This document shows, piece by piece, positions 1-12,408 of a DNA stretch of 64,000 nt. The stretch is from Scleromitrula shiraiana. Lineage: Eukaryota > Ascomycota > Leotiomycetes > Helotiales > Sclerotiniaceae. Numbering within the stretch: the first letter of the stretch is position 1; each line of letters opens with the position of its first letter. The DNA lies in assembly GCA_028455995.1 (NCBI GenBank), contig JABELC010000011.1, forward strand, positions 248,001 through 312,000. Direction: 5' to 3'. The position numbers and the translations under genes are program-made. The notes beneath the pieces are model-generated. The model was not told the DNA's origin. It did not search any database and saw only the letters and a list, made by a program, of their open reading frames with translations.

Positions 1-3000
1 AATTTTTCAAGCCAATCACGACAAGGATCAGAACACTCTAGTAATTCCAGAGTAGCTTGAAGTACAAGCGTGTCCGTATCAGGACATATGAAGATATGTA
101 CTGGTTAATATTTGGCCTTCAGCCTGTTTGCAGCTTTATTACATTGCCTGTCATTTGTTCAACCCTTGAAGTTCTACCCGTTTCCCGCGCCACACCCGTT
201 CAGTCCTTCACTATAAATGGGCTGATAACTGAATACCCTATTGATTGAAACAATTAAACATCCCAATTTGGTCACCGACGGAAAGCTTTGCCTTTTTTGA
301 TCCCATTGTAGACGAGACGATAGGAAAGTCTGGGATCTAAGTGAGCTGTCAACTGACAACGGATAATTTGAAATAACGCTATATAGCAGCGACCTTAATC
401 TTAGAGCCAATGGTTGTATGTCTCCAGCTTGGAACTTTTCCGGATAGCAAATATCGCCGCTGCCCAGTTATGGCACAGTCGTGACCTTGTATTGCAAGAC
501 CTCTGTATATCCCCATTCAAAAGCAACTCGTGTGGCAAATACCAACCGTGATAGATGTCGTATCCGGGCGTCAAGCTTCCGCATAATGCTAGATACGTAC
601 AATTCTTGGGAGAAATGAAAACATTAACAAACGCATGTGCAATACAAAGGAGGGTAGCAGTTGATCTGAACCTCGTCGAGACTCAATTCAGATCTTCCGC
701 GGTTATTTCCGAGTCGTATGGTCTGCCGAATTCACCATCGACCGTCTTTGATGATTCTTACGAATATACGAACCCAGCCAATTTCCCCTCAATATTCCAA
801 AGCTTTTCCCTAGAGATTCCGGGACTACCAATCTACCAGGATGTGCAATATTCCATCAAACCCTTTTTGATTGAATATCAAAATGATAAATTGTTCAACT
901 TATTATCAAACAATCGAGTTATTAGAGAGATTCATTTCAAACTGAACACCCAAAGCATCCATTTCAGATGATAAACAAGCGCCCACATCAGCTAACTATA
1001 CTACAGCAGCTTTCCCATCATCCCGGCCTTGAAACAACCCCGTGTATATTTTCCCAACTGCGGAAAGGTAAGCCTCGATGGGCTGGCATAACTTATAAGC
1101 TTTGCGCTTCTTCAATCAATACAATTGCAGAAATCCTCTCCGCCAATTCGGAAACCACTAAAAGTTTTATGAAAATAGCAGTGATTGTATTTGGACAGTC
1201 ACAAGAGTAACATTGCTCCATGAAGCACTTAGATTCCGAGCACTTCATGACCCTCAATCACTTCGTGGATGTATGTTGTTTCTAGATCCTGGTGAGTCTT
1301 TCATTGTCGCTGTGAAAACTCCTCTCAAATATAGCTCGCAGACATGCGCAAATTAAATCAAACCAGAGGCAGGCATACTAAATGCTCTTGGGCACTGGTC
1401 AGAGCACTTGGTGGAATTGATTGTTGGTATTTGAACGGTTTTGTTAAGTCGTCTGATCGTGTAAAACTCACTTGTACGGTTTTCGTAAGCTACGCAATTT
1501 GTCAGTAAGAAGAAATGTGTCATTCCGTGATGTTAATCTCAAGTTCTTTTGAGATTCCTTCCCTTGATGAGAGTTCGATGAACAGATATTTGACGTTATC
1601 TTTGTGGAGTATGCTGACGGAAATTTGCAGAAGAGCAAATCTCGCAGCCTACGGCGAATGTGGAAGCCTCGAAAATCTCATGAATCTTTCGAAATTTGAT
1701 GATCATACCTTCTTGTTGTGTAAAGACATCAAGTACCTATTAAATCTCCCAGTAAGCTGATCTTATGGCCCAAATCTATTAGTGTCGCATCCTTACAAAT
1801 CCTCACTGCTACCAGCACTAGTCTAGATAAATACCCCTCATCTCGATCTTTCAACCAAACTTCGTAATCGTGGGAACAGCAATTTCAATGACAACAAATT
1901 GCCAATTGTAGTGTCAACTGTTACCAAGGCAGGTTGTTTTGATAAGTCGTGGAAAGACAACAGTGATGATGTTGTACTCATCAAGTACGTACTCAAAAAA
2001 TTTAGTTATTTTTGATGCTGTTAATATTTATTGGTGGCGCAAATCTAGTTTTAAGGCACAACCACCTAAATAATTGGGTAGCACGGGTAAATAATTGTAT
2101 ATATGACAAATTCAAGCCACAAATTATAAATTTTGAGATAAAATGTCCAGGATACTAATAATAGTAATAATTCATACTCGAGTACTCCGAGTAGTGTTTT
2201 GTAAATCTGGAACCACTCATCAACAAAAAGATTGAGCTCACTCATCAACAAAAAAGCATCATGGCGACACGATCGAGGAATTGCTTCGGAGAATTCCTTA
2301 ATTGCGGCGGAGAGCGAAAGCGAGTATCTTCTAGTAAGTAATTCATATATTTCGTATACAATAACGTTCCAGGAGGAGAAGGAAGAAAATTCGATTATTA
2401 CTTCGTGTTCGCGCTCTCCTCGCTCGTGCTTTCCATTCCTTTTTAAAGGACAATTTCCAAGTCATGTGATTTTCTTTTCCGTCCCGTGTTGAGGTTAAAA
2501 ATCGCAGGATGTTTATGTTCGTGTTTTTTGTTTTTGTTTGTACATGTACATACTATAGCTACAAGGAATTGACGGGAAGATATCCCTACACGATCGATCT
2601 GCGGATGGCGCGTTTATCAGCAAAACCATACAGAATCCGCGACTCGTTTGAGGGCGAATTTGAGGTTAACAACCAACCCCTGATCGAATAAGCCTCGGCC
2701 TATCAATCCAAACCCATTGCGTGGTGTGGCTTTGAAGGAGTAGGATTCATGTTTCAAGTTTCAAATTTTACCAACTCTTAAATCCATTTCTACCAAACCA
2801 AATTTTAAAATTCACCAGCGATTTATATTTACCTGCAAAATTTCATCCTGCATGCATTACTAATTTGCTAGGGAGCACAACGTAGTACTGCTAAATTGGA
2901 TAAAATTAAGATTGTTTGAAAATGGAGTCTCATGGCTGCGAGCTGCGTCAGTGAAGAAAGTAACTTCAATATCTATCATTTAAATGCGTGGTTGAGATTA

Positions 3001-3144
3001 TCGTAGTAAGTTGCCAGAGGATTTACTATATGTAGTCAGTCGTTCATCTGCCATTTTATTCGAGTTTTGATATCACCCAATTTCATTCTATTCATTCGTT
3101 CGTCGTCGTTTCTTTTCGACTAGTTTTTCTTTCTCTTTTGCGCG
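1..3144. other. Gene-poor left flank
   Basis: About 3.1 kb before the first convincing gene. It holds several short open frames on the plus strand (555-971, 968-1210, 1515-1760) and small ones near 2260-2690. None has a recognisable domain, and I could not join them with convincing splice sites. Composition is AT-rich and the frames are interrupted often, which suits intergenic DNA or an eroded gene. I see no terminal repeats or transposase motifs. Confidence 0.5.
555..971 (+). CDS. Hypothetical ORF, 138 codons (doubtful)
   Basis: An ATG-initiated frame with no recognised domain. The predicted protein is mildly hydrophobic and asparagine/serine-rich, with no signal peptide or clear membrane segment. 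Its stop overlaps the ATG of a second frame (968-1210) by the pattern ATGA, and that frame carries a possible intron donor (GTAAGC) near 1067. The two frames plus 1515-1760 could be the remains of one gene, but I found no splice solution giving a coherent protein. It could equally be chance coding in a decayed region. Confidence 0.2.
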   Translation: MSYPGVKLPHNARYVQFLGEMKTLTNACAIQRRVAVDLNLVETQFRSSAVISESYGLPNSPSTVFDDSYEYTNPANFPSIFQSFSLEIPGLPIYQDVQYSIKPFLIEYQNDKLFNLLSNNRVIREIHFKLNTQSIHFR

Positions 3145-4511
3145 ATGCGTTTTTCATTCTTTCTTTTAGTATCAACGCTGACTGCGTCTGTCGTCTCAGC
3201 TCAAAAGTATGTCTTTGCACATGTTGTAATGGGCAACACGGCAGCTCATACTGAAGCTGCTTGGGAAAACGATATCAAGCTTGCCCAAGCCGCTGGGATC
3301 GATGCTTTCGCTCTTAACATCGCTCCTGGAGATACCAATACTCCTGGTCAAATAGCAAATGCTTTCAATGCTGCTAAGACTCTCGGTAGCTCTTTCAAGT
3401 TATTCTTCTCTTTTGATTACCTTGGTGGTGGGAGACCCTGGCCTGCGACGGGTGATGCCTCTGTTGCTTCTTACCTCAATCAATATGGAGTAAGCTCCGC
3501 ATACTTTAAATATAATGGACAGATTTTTGTATCAACTTTCGAAGGTGTTACAAATACAGCAGATTGGGTACCAGGTGGAGCGATTCGAAGCGCTGTTCAA
3601 GGAACTGCTGGTTCCATTTTTTTTGTTCCTGATTACACAAGTCTCGGGCCCGCTGGTTTCACTGCACAACTCAACAACGTTCAAGGTGGTTTTAGTTGGG
3701 ATATGTGGCCAAATGGACCTACTAATATGACAACTGCTAGTGATGTTGCCTGGCGATCAACTTTGGGTTCCAAAGCTTATATGATGGGTATCTCACCATG
3801 GTTTTTCCACAGCGATGCAAACCCTACGGCTTGGACATGGAGAGGAGATGATTTGTGGGCACACCGCTGGCAACAAATTATCAAGTTGCAGCCCGAATTT
3901 GTTGAGTCCGTATCTCCTATCATTATTTCTAATCAAATCATAAACTAACTCTATACAGAATCGTCACCTGGAATGATTGGGGTGAATCTTCATATATCGG
4001 CCCTCTCGTCGCCAACAGTGAAGTCCCCACCAACTCTCTCAAATTCGTCCAGGATATGCCGCATTCTGACCTCCTCAATTTCCTCCCCTACTATATCGCC
4101 ACCTACAAAGGACAAAAACCAAACATCACCTCCGACTGCATGCAATATTGGTACCGAACCGCTCCCGCCGCTGGCGGATCCACTGGCGGCGTATTAGGAA
4201 ATATCCCTAACGGGGGCCAAACGGTGCATAACCCCAACACAATAGTCCAAGATCATGTATTTTTCAGCGCGTTATTGACAGCGCCCGCAAGTGTGACAGT
4301 GCAAATTGGGAGTGGGGCTGTATCAAGTTATGCAGCGGTTGCGGGGTTGAATCATTTTTCGAAACCATTTGCTGGGCAGACGGGAAATGTTACGTTTGGG
4401 GTTGTGAGAAACGGGAAGTTGGTTAAGAGTGAAGTTGGGACGCCTATTACGGCTGGCAGTACTGTGGTGGGAGGTGTTACAAATTATAACGCTTGGGTGG
4501 GTGGCTTTTAG
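3145..4511 (+). CDS. Secreted GH71 alpha-1,3-glucanase (mutanase)
   Basis: Predicted endo-acting glycoside hydrolase of family 71, which cleaves alpha-1,3-glucan in fungal cell walls. Exon 1 is 3145-3905 and exon 2 is 3959-4511. The 53-nt intron has a weak GTCCGT donor, a CTAAC branch-like site and a CAG acceptor. The exons sum in frame to 437 aa. Residues 1-19 form a signal peptide ending ...VVSA before QKYVFAHVVMGNT, the usual GH71 N-terminus. Further family motifs are DIKLAQAAGIDAFALNIA (about residue 43) and, spliced across the intron, VEIVTWNDWGESSYIG. The length equals a catalytic domain plus a C-terminal beta region, and no CBM24 module is visible. It converges with the minus-strand gene ending at 4699. 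The family call is firm; the exact wall-remodelling or mycoparasitic role is unknown. Confidence 0.93.
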
Positions 4512-4698
4512 ATTGGGAATGGCCGAGGATTTATGTGGTTTTCGGGATTCTGGTGTGAAGTTTTGTTTAGAGTATAGTGTATGATTTTGCATTCCATTTA
4601 TTCCAATTATTTGTATTATTAAACCTGGAAATTTTAGAGAACGAGGGTAGAGGAAAAACGAATAGCTGGTTTTGGGTCAGATAGATTCAGTTTGTGTA

Positions 4699-5185
4699 TC
4701 ACATATATATCCATATTCCATTAATAACAAGAATAACAATAGCCACTGTCGGATGAAAGGGATATCGTGCTACCTGTCTCTGTCGAGCAGGATTATTATT
4801 TGCTGCTTCACCGTCGCTTTTTCGATTCACAGACGTTGAGCCATACTTGGAATGATCAAAATTGGCATTCTCTTTTCGTAGATAGACCCACCACCCCATA
4901 CTAGTCATCTGAAAAAGAATATTAGCAATATTTTTTATTATTAGAGGATCATCGTATGATACTTACATGTATATCGCAATCATCTATGTCATATAGAAAT
5001 TTGAGATGGTTCGTTTTCTCCTCCGTCTCTCCGGGTCTATCACAATCACTAGTACCAGCGTTTCGTTTGTAGTATATTAATCTTTGGCAAGGGAGAGTTT
5101 CATACTCAGGGGTTTTCTCCTTTTTCAGTTTCGAAATAATTTCTTCTTGTTCAACAGACTTATCGTGATTGCTAATGTAAGACAT
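4699..5185 (-). CDS. Small unknown protein with C-terminal membrane segment
   Basis: Two exons on the minus strand: 5185-4967, then 4908-4699. They are joined across a 58-nt intron with a perfect GTAAGT donor and a TTTTTCAG acceptor, phase 0, giving 142 aa. The N-terminal half is charged (Lys/Glu/Asp-rich). The last ~18 residues (HPTVAIVILVINGIWIYM) are strongly hydrophobic and end at the stop, so a tail-anchored topology is possible. An upstream in-frame extension to 5371 exists without an ATG and is not used. I do not recognise a family. The coherent splice junction argues for a real gene, but conservation cannot be tested here. Confidence 0.5.
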
Positions 5186-5829
5186 CTCGAGTACTTGAGA
5201 GGTAAAGTTAGATACAGGTGAGTTTATAAGTTGTAAAGTAAGATGGGGGCAAAATTTACATAAGTATAAGGTCCATACATAAATTGACGGTTCTATTTGA
5301 CTAAAAACAATGTTTGATTCTTTTCTTAAGTCTCCACGCTTGATGAACCACAACTTAGCTTTTTGGTTCACAAATAAAAATAAATGATGAAAAATGTACG
5401 TAGCAGGAAGGGTTCATAGAATCGAGGAATGTATGCTTGATTACATGGTAGTTAGATAGCCAGCCTAGTTGTGCCTTTTTTTTTCATGTATTGTGCAAAT
5501 CGAACTTATTTGCCATCCAATGCAATTCGAATCCTATTTTTATAGGACTTTTCATCTCCAGTTTTTGTTAGAGGAGGTGTTGAATCATGATATACATACG
5601 TTGTTAGCATTCAAGCGCATATGCAAACACTACCACGATCATCTAAAATCCTTAGTAAGATTATATAAGCGTATTACATAAGCGGGACTTAGGTAAATTC
5701 TTGCTCTAGATATTTTTGACTTGATAAGATTATCGTGAACCAACTGTTGGTAGAGTACTTATATCACTGATCAGCTATGTTGTATTGACGCTCAATAACA
5801 TTATTTCTACTCGTCTCAATCACAAATAT
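5186..5829. other. Intergenic, AT-rich
   Basis: Between the small membrane protein and the start of the ABCC relic. Only short frames lacking ATG or domains are present. I see no repeat or RNA gene. Confidence 0.5.
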
Positions 5830-8800
5830 TCAAGTACTGTACCAATGCGGCTGGCTGGTTAGCTAAAAATGTATCAAGCGCACCCCGCGAATTTGTTGCA
5901 AAGTGCATCAGTAACATTTGCTGGGATTTTCCTATTGATGATACCTGTCAGAGTCTGGAGCCTTTGCAGATCTCGTATTAGAAATAGATTTAGCTGGCAA
6001 GGACCGTTAAAAGCTGTGTGAACTCTCCATTCCCACTCCTTAAGAAACTCTATTTAATGATAGTGACTACATAGGCTCTTAAGGTATTGCACTTCTAGAA
6101 ACTCAACGGTGCGATAGAGTTTCTGATATAGCCACGTTATATCTTCTTGCATCAATAATCTGTGATGCAGTGTACCTAAATGTACCTTCTAGGACATCAA
6201 GTGATGCGAAAACTTCGCGCCCTATTTTTCTTCGTTATTGTGGCTACTTGATACTTTTGACACTCAAATTATGTAGAAAACGTACATCATTTCAATGGCA
6301 TCGGCAAGTATAGATCTTCTGAGGAGACTCATAGCATGCTCAGCAGAATTTTGTTCACATGGATCAATCCTATTCTTGTTCGAGGGTACAAAAATATCCT
6401 CACCAATCATGATTCGCCGTCCCTTAATCAAGACATGAAACTAGAGCTCACTAAAAAGGCGACACTTCAAGCTTGGTCTCATAGAAGTCAGTGGAAAGAT
6501 TGGAACGCCATTTTTTCTTGCTGTTAACAAAGATGGTCTTGATGGAATCGCCGAAATGTTTCATGAAACATGAGCTCAAGTCATTGAAGTTCTCATAGGA
6601 ATAAGACTTATGGCTGTTCAAGTTGGCTGAATATGGCCTCTTCCGATCCTTTTGATCTATTGTCAGTCTTTTGTCCCTGTCCTCTTTCTGGGCACTAAAT
6701 TCTAAATTTCAGTGTGTTCACACATGTGTCGATTTGTTGCAAAGCATTACAGCCTTGCCAAAACGCCTGGAACAACGCAACGCAAAGTCGTATAGCAGCT
6801 ACTAGCTCTTTCATTAGCTCCATGAAAATCGTTAAAATGATCGGATTTCATCATAATCTTGCTCATCGAATACAAAACGTACGTGAAGAGGAGCTCTTGG
6901 TAGCCTCGAAACTTCGATGGGTGATGGCATATTATGATGCATCTGGTTCATTAACAATGAATACATCAAGCATTTCACGTTTGAACTGACAATGATGTAG
7001 CTAATGCACTTAGGAGATTTTCCCCAGCCATTACGCTAGCTATATTTGCAGTGATATAGCAAGCTCATAGTATTGCTCTGGATACAGAGACTGCATTCAC
7101 TACTATGGCAATTCTTAATATGGTCACCCACCCGGCGAACATGGTCATGACTATTGTACCCCGTGCAGTGACAGCATTTGCTGGATATGAGAGAATTCAG
7201 TCGATTCTACTCCGCCCATCTTTGTTAGATAATGGTGGAATACTACCTAAATCGACTCTAGATAGTAACCTGGATCCATCGTCTGATCATCTCAAACAAC
7301 CTAGCCCCGCCGTTAAAATCCGTCAATTGAGAATTGGTCATGAACAAGCAATTTTAAACGATACAAACATTGAAGTTCCCGAGAATTCGCTCACTGTGAT
7401 ATCGGATCCTAACGACGTCGGCAAATCAACTCTATTGCGTGCTATAATTGGCGAGATAACTCCCGCCAGGGGATCAATTACCCTATCAACAAAAAGGATA
7501 GCGTACTGTGCCCAGAGACCTTGGATACCTAACGGTACTATTAAGGAAGCAATCTACGGTACTAGGGATATTGACGGTCCTATTACCCACGATCACGCGG
7601 AATGGTACGAGACCGTAGCGAATATGTGCTGCCTCACTCATGATTTCGACTCCTTGCCCAACGGAGACCAGACACAGGTCGGAAGTAGAGGACTCAATTT
7701 GTCTAGAGGTCAAAGACAACGTGTAGTATGTGCTCTAAAATTACGACTTACAGACTGACCTAACATCGATAGTCACTGGCACGTGCATTGTTTGCAAGAT
7801 GTGATATACTTTTGCTGGATGATATCTCCAGTGGATTGGATGCTGAAACGGCGAGCAATGTCTTTCAAAATTTATTTGGACCCAGAAGTGCTAAAAGTCA
7901 CTATCATTCTCGTCTTGAGTTCCAGTAAGTTCCCGTATCTATTCATCAAGCACAATCGTATTTGGAAATAGGCACACACCTTCACTCAGCAGACCATGTC
8001 GTGGCGTTGGGGAATCATGAAATTTCTGAGTTAGACCTATCAAAGTGGGAAGTAAAGCAAAGAAAAAATAAGACGCAAACACAGTTATCCTCTGGAGACT
8101 ATACCAAACGCAAACCTGTAGTGTCGGCAGCGTTCGATAAACTTAACACACAGATTTGAGCAAAAGACGAAGCTGAAATAGATCTTGCAAAACAGAGTGG
8201 AGACTCGGCTCTATACGGTGGCATAGCTTTCTTCCGCAAAGATGAAAGTATAATTGATATGAATGTAGGATATTATTTAAAATTTCCCGGCTCGAACAAT
8301 CTTCTTATTCTTATAACTTGCACAGCATTATATTCCTTCTTCATCACTATACCCCAATACTCTCTGAAAATTTGGACTAATTCGAGCGGCGAAAATACTA
8401 TAATTTTTGTTTGTGGATCTATATCTCTGTCTTTCTTTGCATGGTTCGCAACATGTACTCAGATGTGGTAATGTTTTCTCGTACCTCCAAGTGCTTATAG
8501 CTATTGAATATATATCAGGGTTGTGATTATTCTACTGGCTCCGGAATCTGGATCGCGTTTACATGAAAGATTTCTACATATCATAACAAAGTTGGTCTAC
8601 TTTATCCTTTCAGGGGTAATTGGATGATCCGAGTGAAATTGATGATTACTAATGCACCTCTATCATTTTTCTCCCAAACTGCCAATGGATCGATATTAAA
8701 CAGGTAGCGGTTCATCTTCAAATAGGTTGATAAAAACTAAAAATATAGAGATTCAGTCAAGATATTCAGCTGATTGACAAGCAATTGCCGTCAGCACTTC

Positions 8801-10481
8801 AAACGATTATAACTCGTAAGCTGGTTATCAAAAACCAAGTTCTAAAACTATCTCATAAATTCTAAGGTCCGCAGAAACTATCAAACTATTCGTACAAATA
8901 TTCGTTCTCTTCGTCGCCCAGAAATGGCTCGCCGTATCTCTACCAGCCTGTATGATCGTAGTCTGCATCGTCCAAAAGATCTATCTCCGTACTTCCAGAC
9001 AACTTCGATTCTTGGAATTGGAGGCACGAGCTGGAGTTTTTTCAAGCTTTCTAAAATCTGTATGTATGAACTCAACTGATAGAATTCCTTTATGTGACAA
9101 ATTCAGGTCGAGGGTCTCGAAACAATACGTTCGTTTGGCTGGTCAAATGCAGTAATACAAGATAACATTCAAAGTGCAGAAAATGCTCAGCGTCCAGAAT
9201 TTTTCCTCCTGTGTCTTCAAAAATGACTCAATATCGTTCTAGATCTATTAGCAGCCGCTGTTGCAATCGGTGTTGTTGGGATCGCTGTAGCATATCGAGA
9301 CCGTATCAGTGGTGCACAAGTCGAAATCGCGCTCAATATCAAGCTTGTAGCAAATACAACCCTGGTAAAACTCGTAGAAAGTTGGACTACGTTAGAAATA
9401 TCTCTCGGGGCAATTGCTCGCTTGAAAACACTTGAAATAACAACACCGTTTGAGGGTGGTGGTGCCTGGAATCTGGAGCCTGCGGAATCTTGGCCCTCTA
9501 GAGGGGATATCGAATTCAAAAATATCACTGCTTCTTACCTGTATGTAATCTCAGCGGGGTCACTATTATCACTAGCTAACAAGAGTAAATCTTAGATCCA
9601 ACTCGGTCGCTCTACGAAATCTAAGCTTGAGTATCAAATCAGGACAGAAGATCATCATCTCCAGACGCACAGGCAGGTTCATCTTCCAGATTCTACTCCC
9701 CTGATTATGCCAAATACTCACCAAGAATTTCAAATTAGTGGCAAAAGCGCCCTCCTGTTAACACTCCTCCGTCTCCTTGAACTACAATCTGGTCAGGTTG
9801 AATTAGACGGTGTTGACATCAAGAAAGTCAAACTAAATGTTCTTCGACAACGATGCTTCATAACCGTATCGCGGGATCCTCTACTTCTATCTAACGAGAC
9901 TTTGCGGTTTAATCTGAACCCAGACGCTTCATTGTCAAACGAGATCCTAATTGCTTCACTAGAGAAAACAGAGCTCTGGTCACGCTTCCTAAAAGGAGCA
10001 TCTGAGACAGATGAATGGCTAAAATGAAATCAGGACTCGCTATTGATGTCTCGTCATCTAACGAACATCCAATTCTCGACAAAAGAATTTCGATGTTTCC
10101 ACAATTATCTGCAGGACAAGGTCAGCTATTTGCAATCTGCCGAGCGCTTGTTAAAGCTCAATCGGCACAATGTCTTGGTCGAAAACCGTTGTTCTGTTAG
10201 ATGAGATTACTGCTTCTCTTGATGCCATCACAGAACTAACCATATATGACATCATCGATAAAAAATTCATTGAGAATGGACACACGGTTACTTGTGTTAC
10301 TCATAAAGTTGAGATGGCGATCAAGAATTATCAGGCTGGACGGGATGTTGTGGTAGAAATGAGCGATGGACAGGTGAAGGAAGTTATTTCGGAATTGATG
10401 CCGCTGTTATTGAAAAGATATGCCTATGCTCAAACAACCCATTTGAATGAAGAGGGATTTTCGCGAGTGAAAAAGAACTAA
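5830..10481 (+). pseudogene. Decayed ABCC-type (MRP-like) ABC transporter
   Basis: Fragments of a full-length fungal ABCC transporter lie in correct order over ~4.6 kb. Near 5880 is a TMD0-like piece (LLQSASVTFAGIFLLMIPVR), and near 6150 TLYLLASIICDAVYLNV. At 6336 is SRILFTWINPILVRGYKN, the usual entry to TMD1. At 7105-7725 is NBD1 with a damaged Walker A (NDVGKSTLL; upstream glycines lost) and signature LSRGQRQRV. A good intron (7726-7772) then leads to CDILLLDDISSGLDAETAS. TMD2 pieces run from 8160 to 9200. NBD2 at 9590-10480 has a Walker A that is restored if a GT-AG intron splits it (RRTG/SGKSALL), plus LSAGQGQ and VVLLDEITASLD. Lesions: a +1 frameshift near 7870, an in-frame TGA at 8158-8160, frameshifts near 10020 and 10170, and a stop after 6524. 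No intron choice removes them all, so a pseudogene is the best call. A sequencing error explaining every lesion is unlikely. Confidence 0.88.
7726..7772 (+). other. Relict intron in ABCC pseudogene NBD1
   Basis: GTATGT donor and ATAG acceptor, 47 nt. Removing it joins LSRGQRQRV directly to SLARALFARCD, matching the family. This shows that the relic descends from a genomic gene copy rather than a retro-copy. Confidence 0.75.
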
Positions 10482-11226
10482 GGGGTTCGTCTCTCTGCGG
10501 GTTGCGAGGTGTAGCGCACATTCTCAATGCCAGATTGGTTCTTTTGATGATACTTCATCTGCGAATATTTTTGCCTGACTAAAGAATTCTAGTGGACTCT
10601 CATCGTCCATCATTTCTCTCTTTAATTTTCTCTAAAACGTCATAAAATCTCATTATCATATTAGTTATTTGTTGTGTTATGTTATCTAAAAATAAAAGAT
10701 ACTGGGGTGAATTTATCTCAAAAAAGTACAGTACAGTGAATGTTGAACTATATTTTATGCTCTAAATTCACTCAAACGTTGAGCTACACTCGTCATCGTC
10801 AAGTGAGAACCGGTTAGAAAGAATATGCTGTGAATCGAACTCAACAAAACTAGTTTCGGAAGTGTTGAATTTATTAGTATGCACTTCATCTTTCGAGAAT
10901 ATCTTTCAATTGTCATCAAAAGTTAGGAATATTATCTACGTTGAGTTCATTCAAATAACAACCACGGTAACACTATCTCCAAACTATTCAATAGCTCAGC
11001 AGTGACCGACAGAAAGAAGAGGTTTCGTTGTGCAGCAGGAGAACTAGGTAAATTGAGATGAAAGCAAGGTGAATGTGAAGGAATGATGAGACGAAGGTGG
11101 AGGAATATAGTCAAACAACTTAGTCATTAGAGCAACAAATATCCTCCCAATTACTCAAATAGAATCTCCTAGAACAGTTTCTCCCGATTCTGCTACCATT
11201 AACCCTCCTCTGATAAAATGCCGCTA
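10482..11226. other. Intergenic, AT-rich
   Basis: About 745 bp between the ABCC relic and the 3' end of the carbonic anhydrase gene. No ORF of note, repeat or RNA gene was seen. Confidence 0.5.
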
Positions 11227-11821
11227 TCAAATCACCTTCCTAACCCTCCCACTCTCGACCTCATAAACCCACCCGCTAACAACTACCTCCTGCCCAATCA
11301 ACTTACTCTCCCTCAACCCCACCACATCCCTCCCCACCTCCTGCTCCAACTCCGTAAACGGTAAAAAGTCTCCCCCAAACCTCTCCAACTCCTCCGTCGC
11401 CTCCCCGCCTAAATTATTCTCCACAATACCCCTCGCATCCCCATTAGAAAAAGTAAGCATACCACAACCCGTGTGTTTAATAACGAGAACCTCATTCGTG
11501 CCAAGAAGTTGCTGGGATATCACGAGGGAGCGGAGTGCTTCTTGAGCAGATCCGCCCGCATTGCGGATTATGTGGGCATCCCCGAGGGGGATCCCAAAGG
11601 CGGAGACGGGGTCAATTCGTGCGTCCATGCAGGTTACTTTGTGGGGAGGGAGAAGGGAATGTTAGTGGAGTTTGTGGAGAGTTTAGGGGAGAGCTTGTGG
11701 GGTTCTTACCGACAGCATATTTCTTTGCTGGTGGGAGGGGAAGATGACCTTGGGTGAAGTTTGCTGCATACTTTTCGTTTGATTCAATAATGTTTTGTTG
11801 AATGGGAGTTTCAGTCGCCAT
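11227..11821 (-). CDS. Beta-class carbonic anhydrase
   Basis: Zinc enzyme interconverting CO2 and bicarbonate. Two exons: 11821-11710 and 11636-11227. The 73-nt intron has a GTAAGA donor, and the spliced frame gives 173 aa. The junction rebuilds the family motif VVTCMDARID. Zn ligands are Cys40, His92 and Cys95 (HTGCG), and the Asp42/Arg44 dyad of CxDxR is present. NxGG follows at residues 63-66. No signal peptide or mitochondrial presequence is evident, so it is probably cytosolic. The length fits the short, single-domain fungal beta-CA type rather than the longer NCE103-like form. It is transcribed divergently from the Nudix gene starting at 12409. Confidence 0.93.
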
Positions 11822-12408
11822 GTTTTGCTCGAAGTTTCTATTACTTCAAGGATAAAGAGAGGCTTCTTGATCTTATCTTCTATGTAGTATTGTGTTTTCG
11901 TATTATAATTAATGTTAGTACTCGGAATCAGACTAGCAAAAGAGGATTTATGGCTCTTATTTATTAGTATCGAGCAACCCAAGTGCTTATGTATAAGTAG
12001 GTATAGTAGAACTCAAGGGGGTTATCAATAAAGGTCTAGGTGGAATGATGATCCTTTTTCCTCCTCGGTGCTCTGTTCAAAGACCAGAAGATGATTATTG
12101 GATATTGAATAACTAGTTCATATGGCGCCATATTGTACCAATGAAGAACAGTAAGATAAGATGTTTAATACTTCGTAAAAATGGCACCATTGTGAGGCGT
12201 CTACTTGATACCCATCGTATTGTAGAAGAATTAAGTAAAGAGCAAAGTGTAAAGCAGAAATGAAGATTGATAAGAAGATAATTATTTATGTAGATTATGC
12301 GCTGATCGAATAGTTTATGCATGCTTTATGCATTACCCCACATTTACCAATGACTTCATCCAATCCCTCCCCGCGATCCCGAGGTCCCTAACATCAGTAA
12401 AATAATCC
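11822..12408. promoter_or_regulatory. Divergent intergenic region, carbonic anhydrase / Nudix gene
   Basis: 587 bp between two divergent start codons, so it must hold both promoters and 5' UTRs. It is AT-rich with no clear consensus element that I can defend. Short minus-strand frames here are not supported. Confidence 0.4.

Noticed and set aside
2261..2691. Two-exon small gene using the GTAAGT at 2334
   Set aside because: No acceptor downstream gives an in-frame continuation without an early stop.
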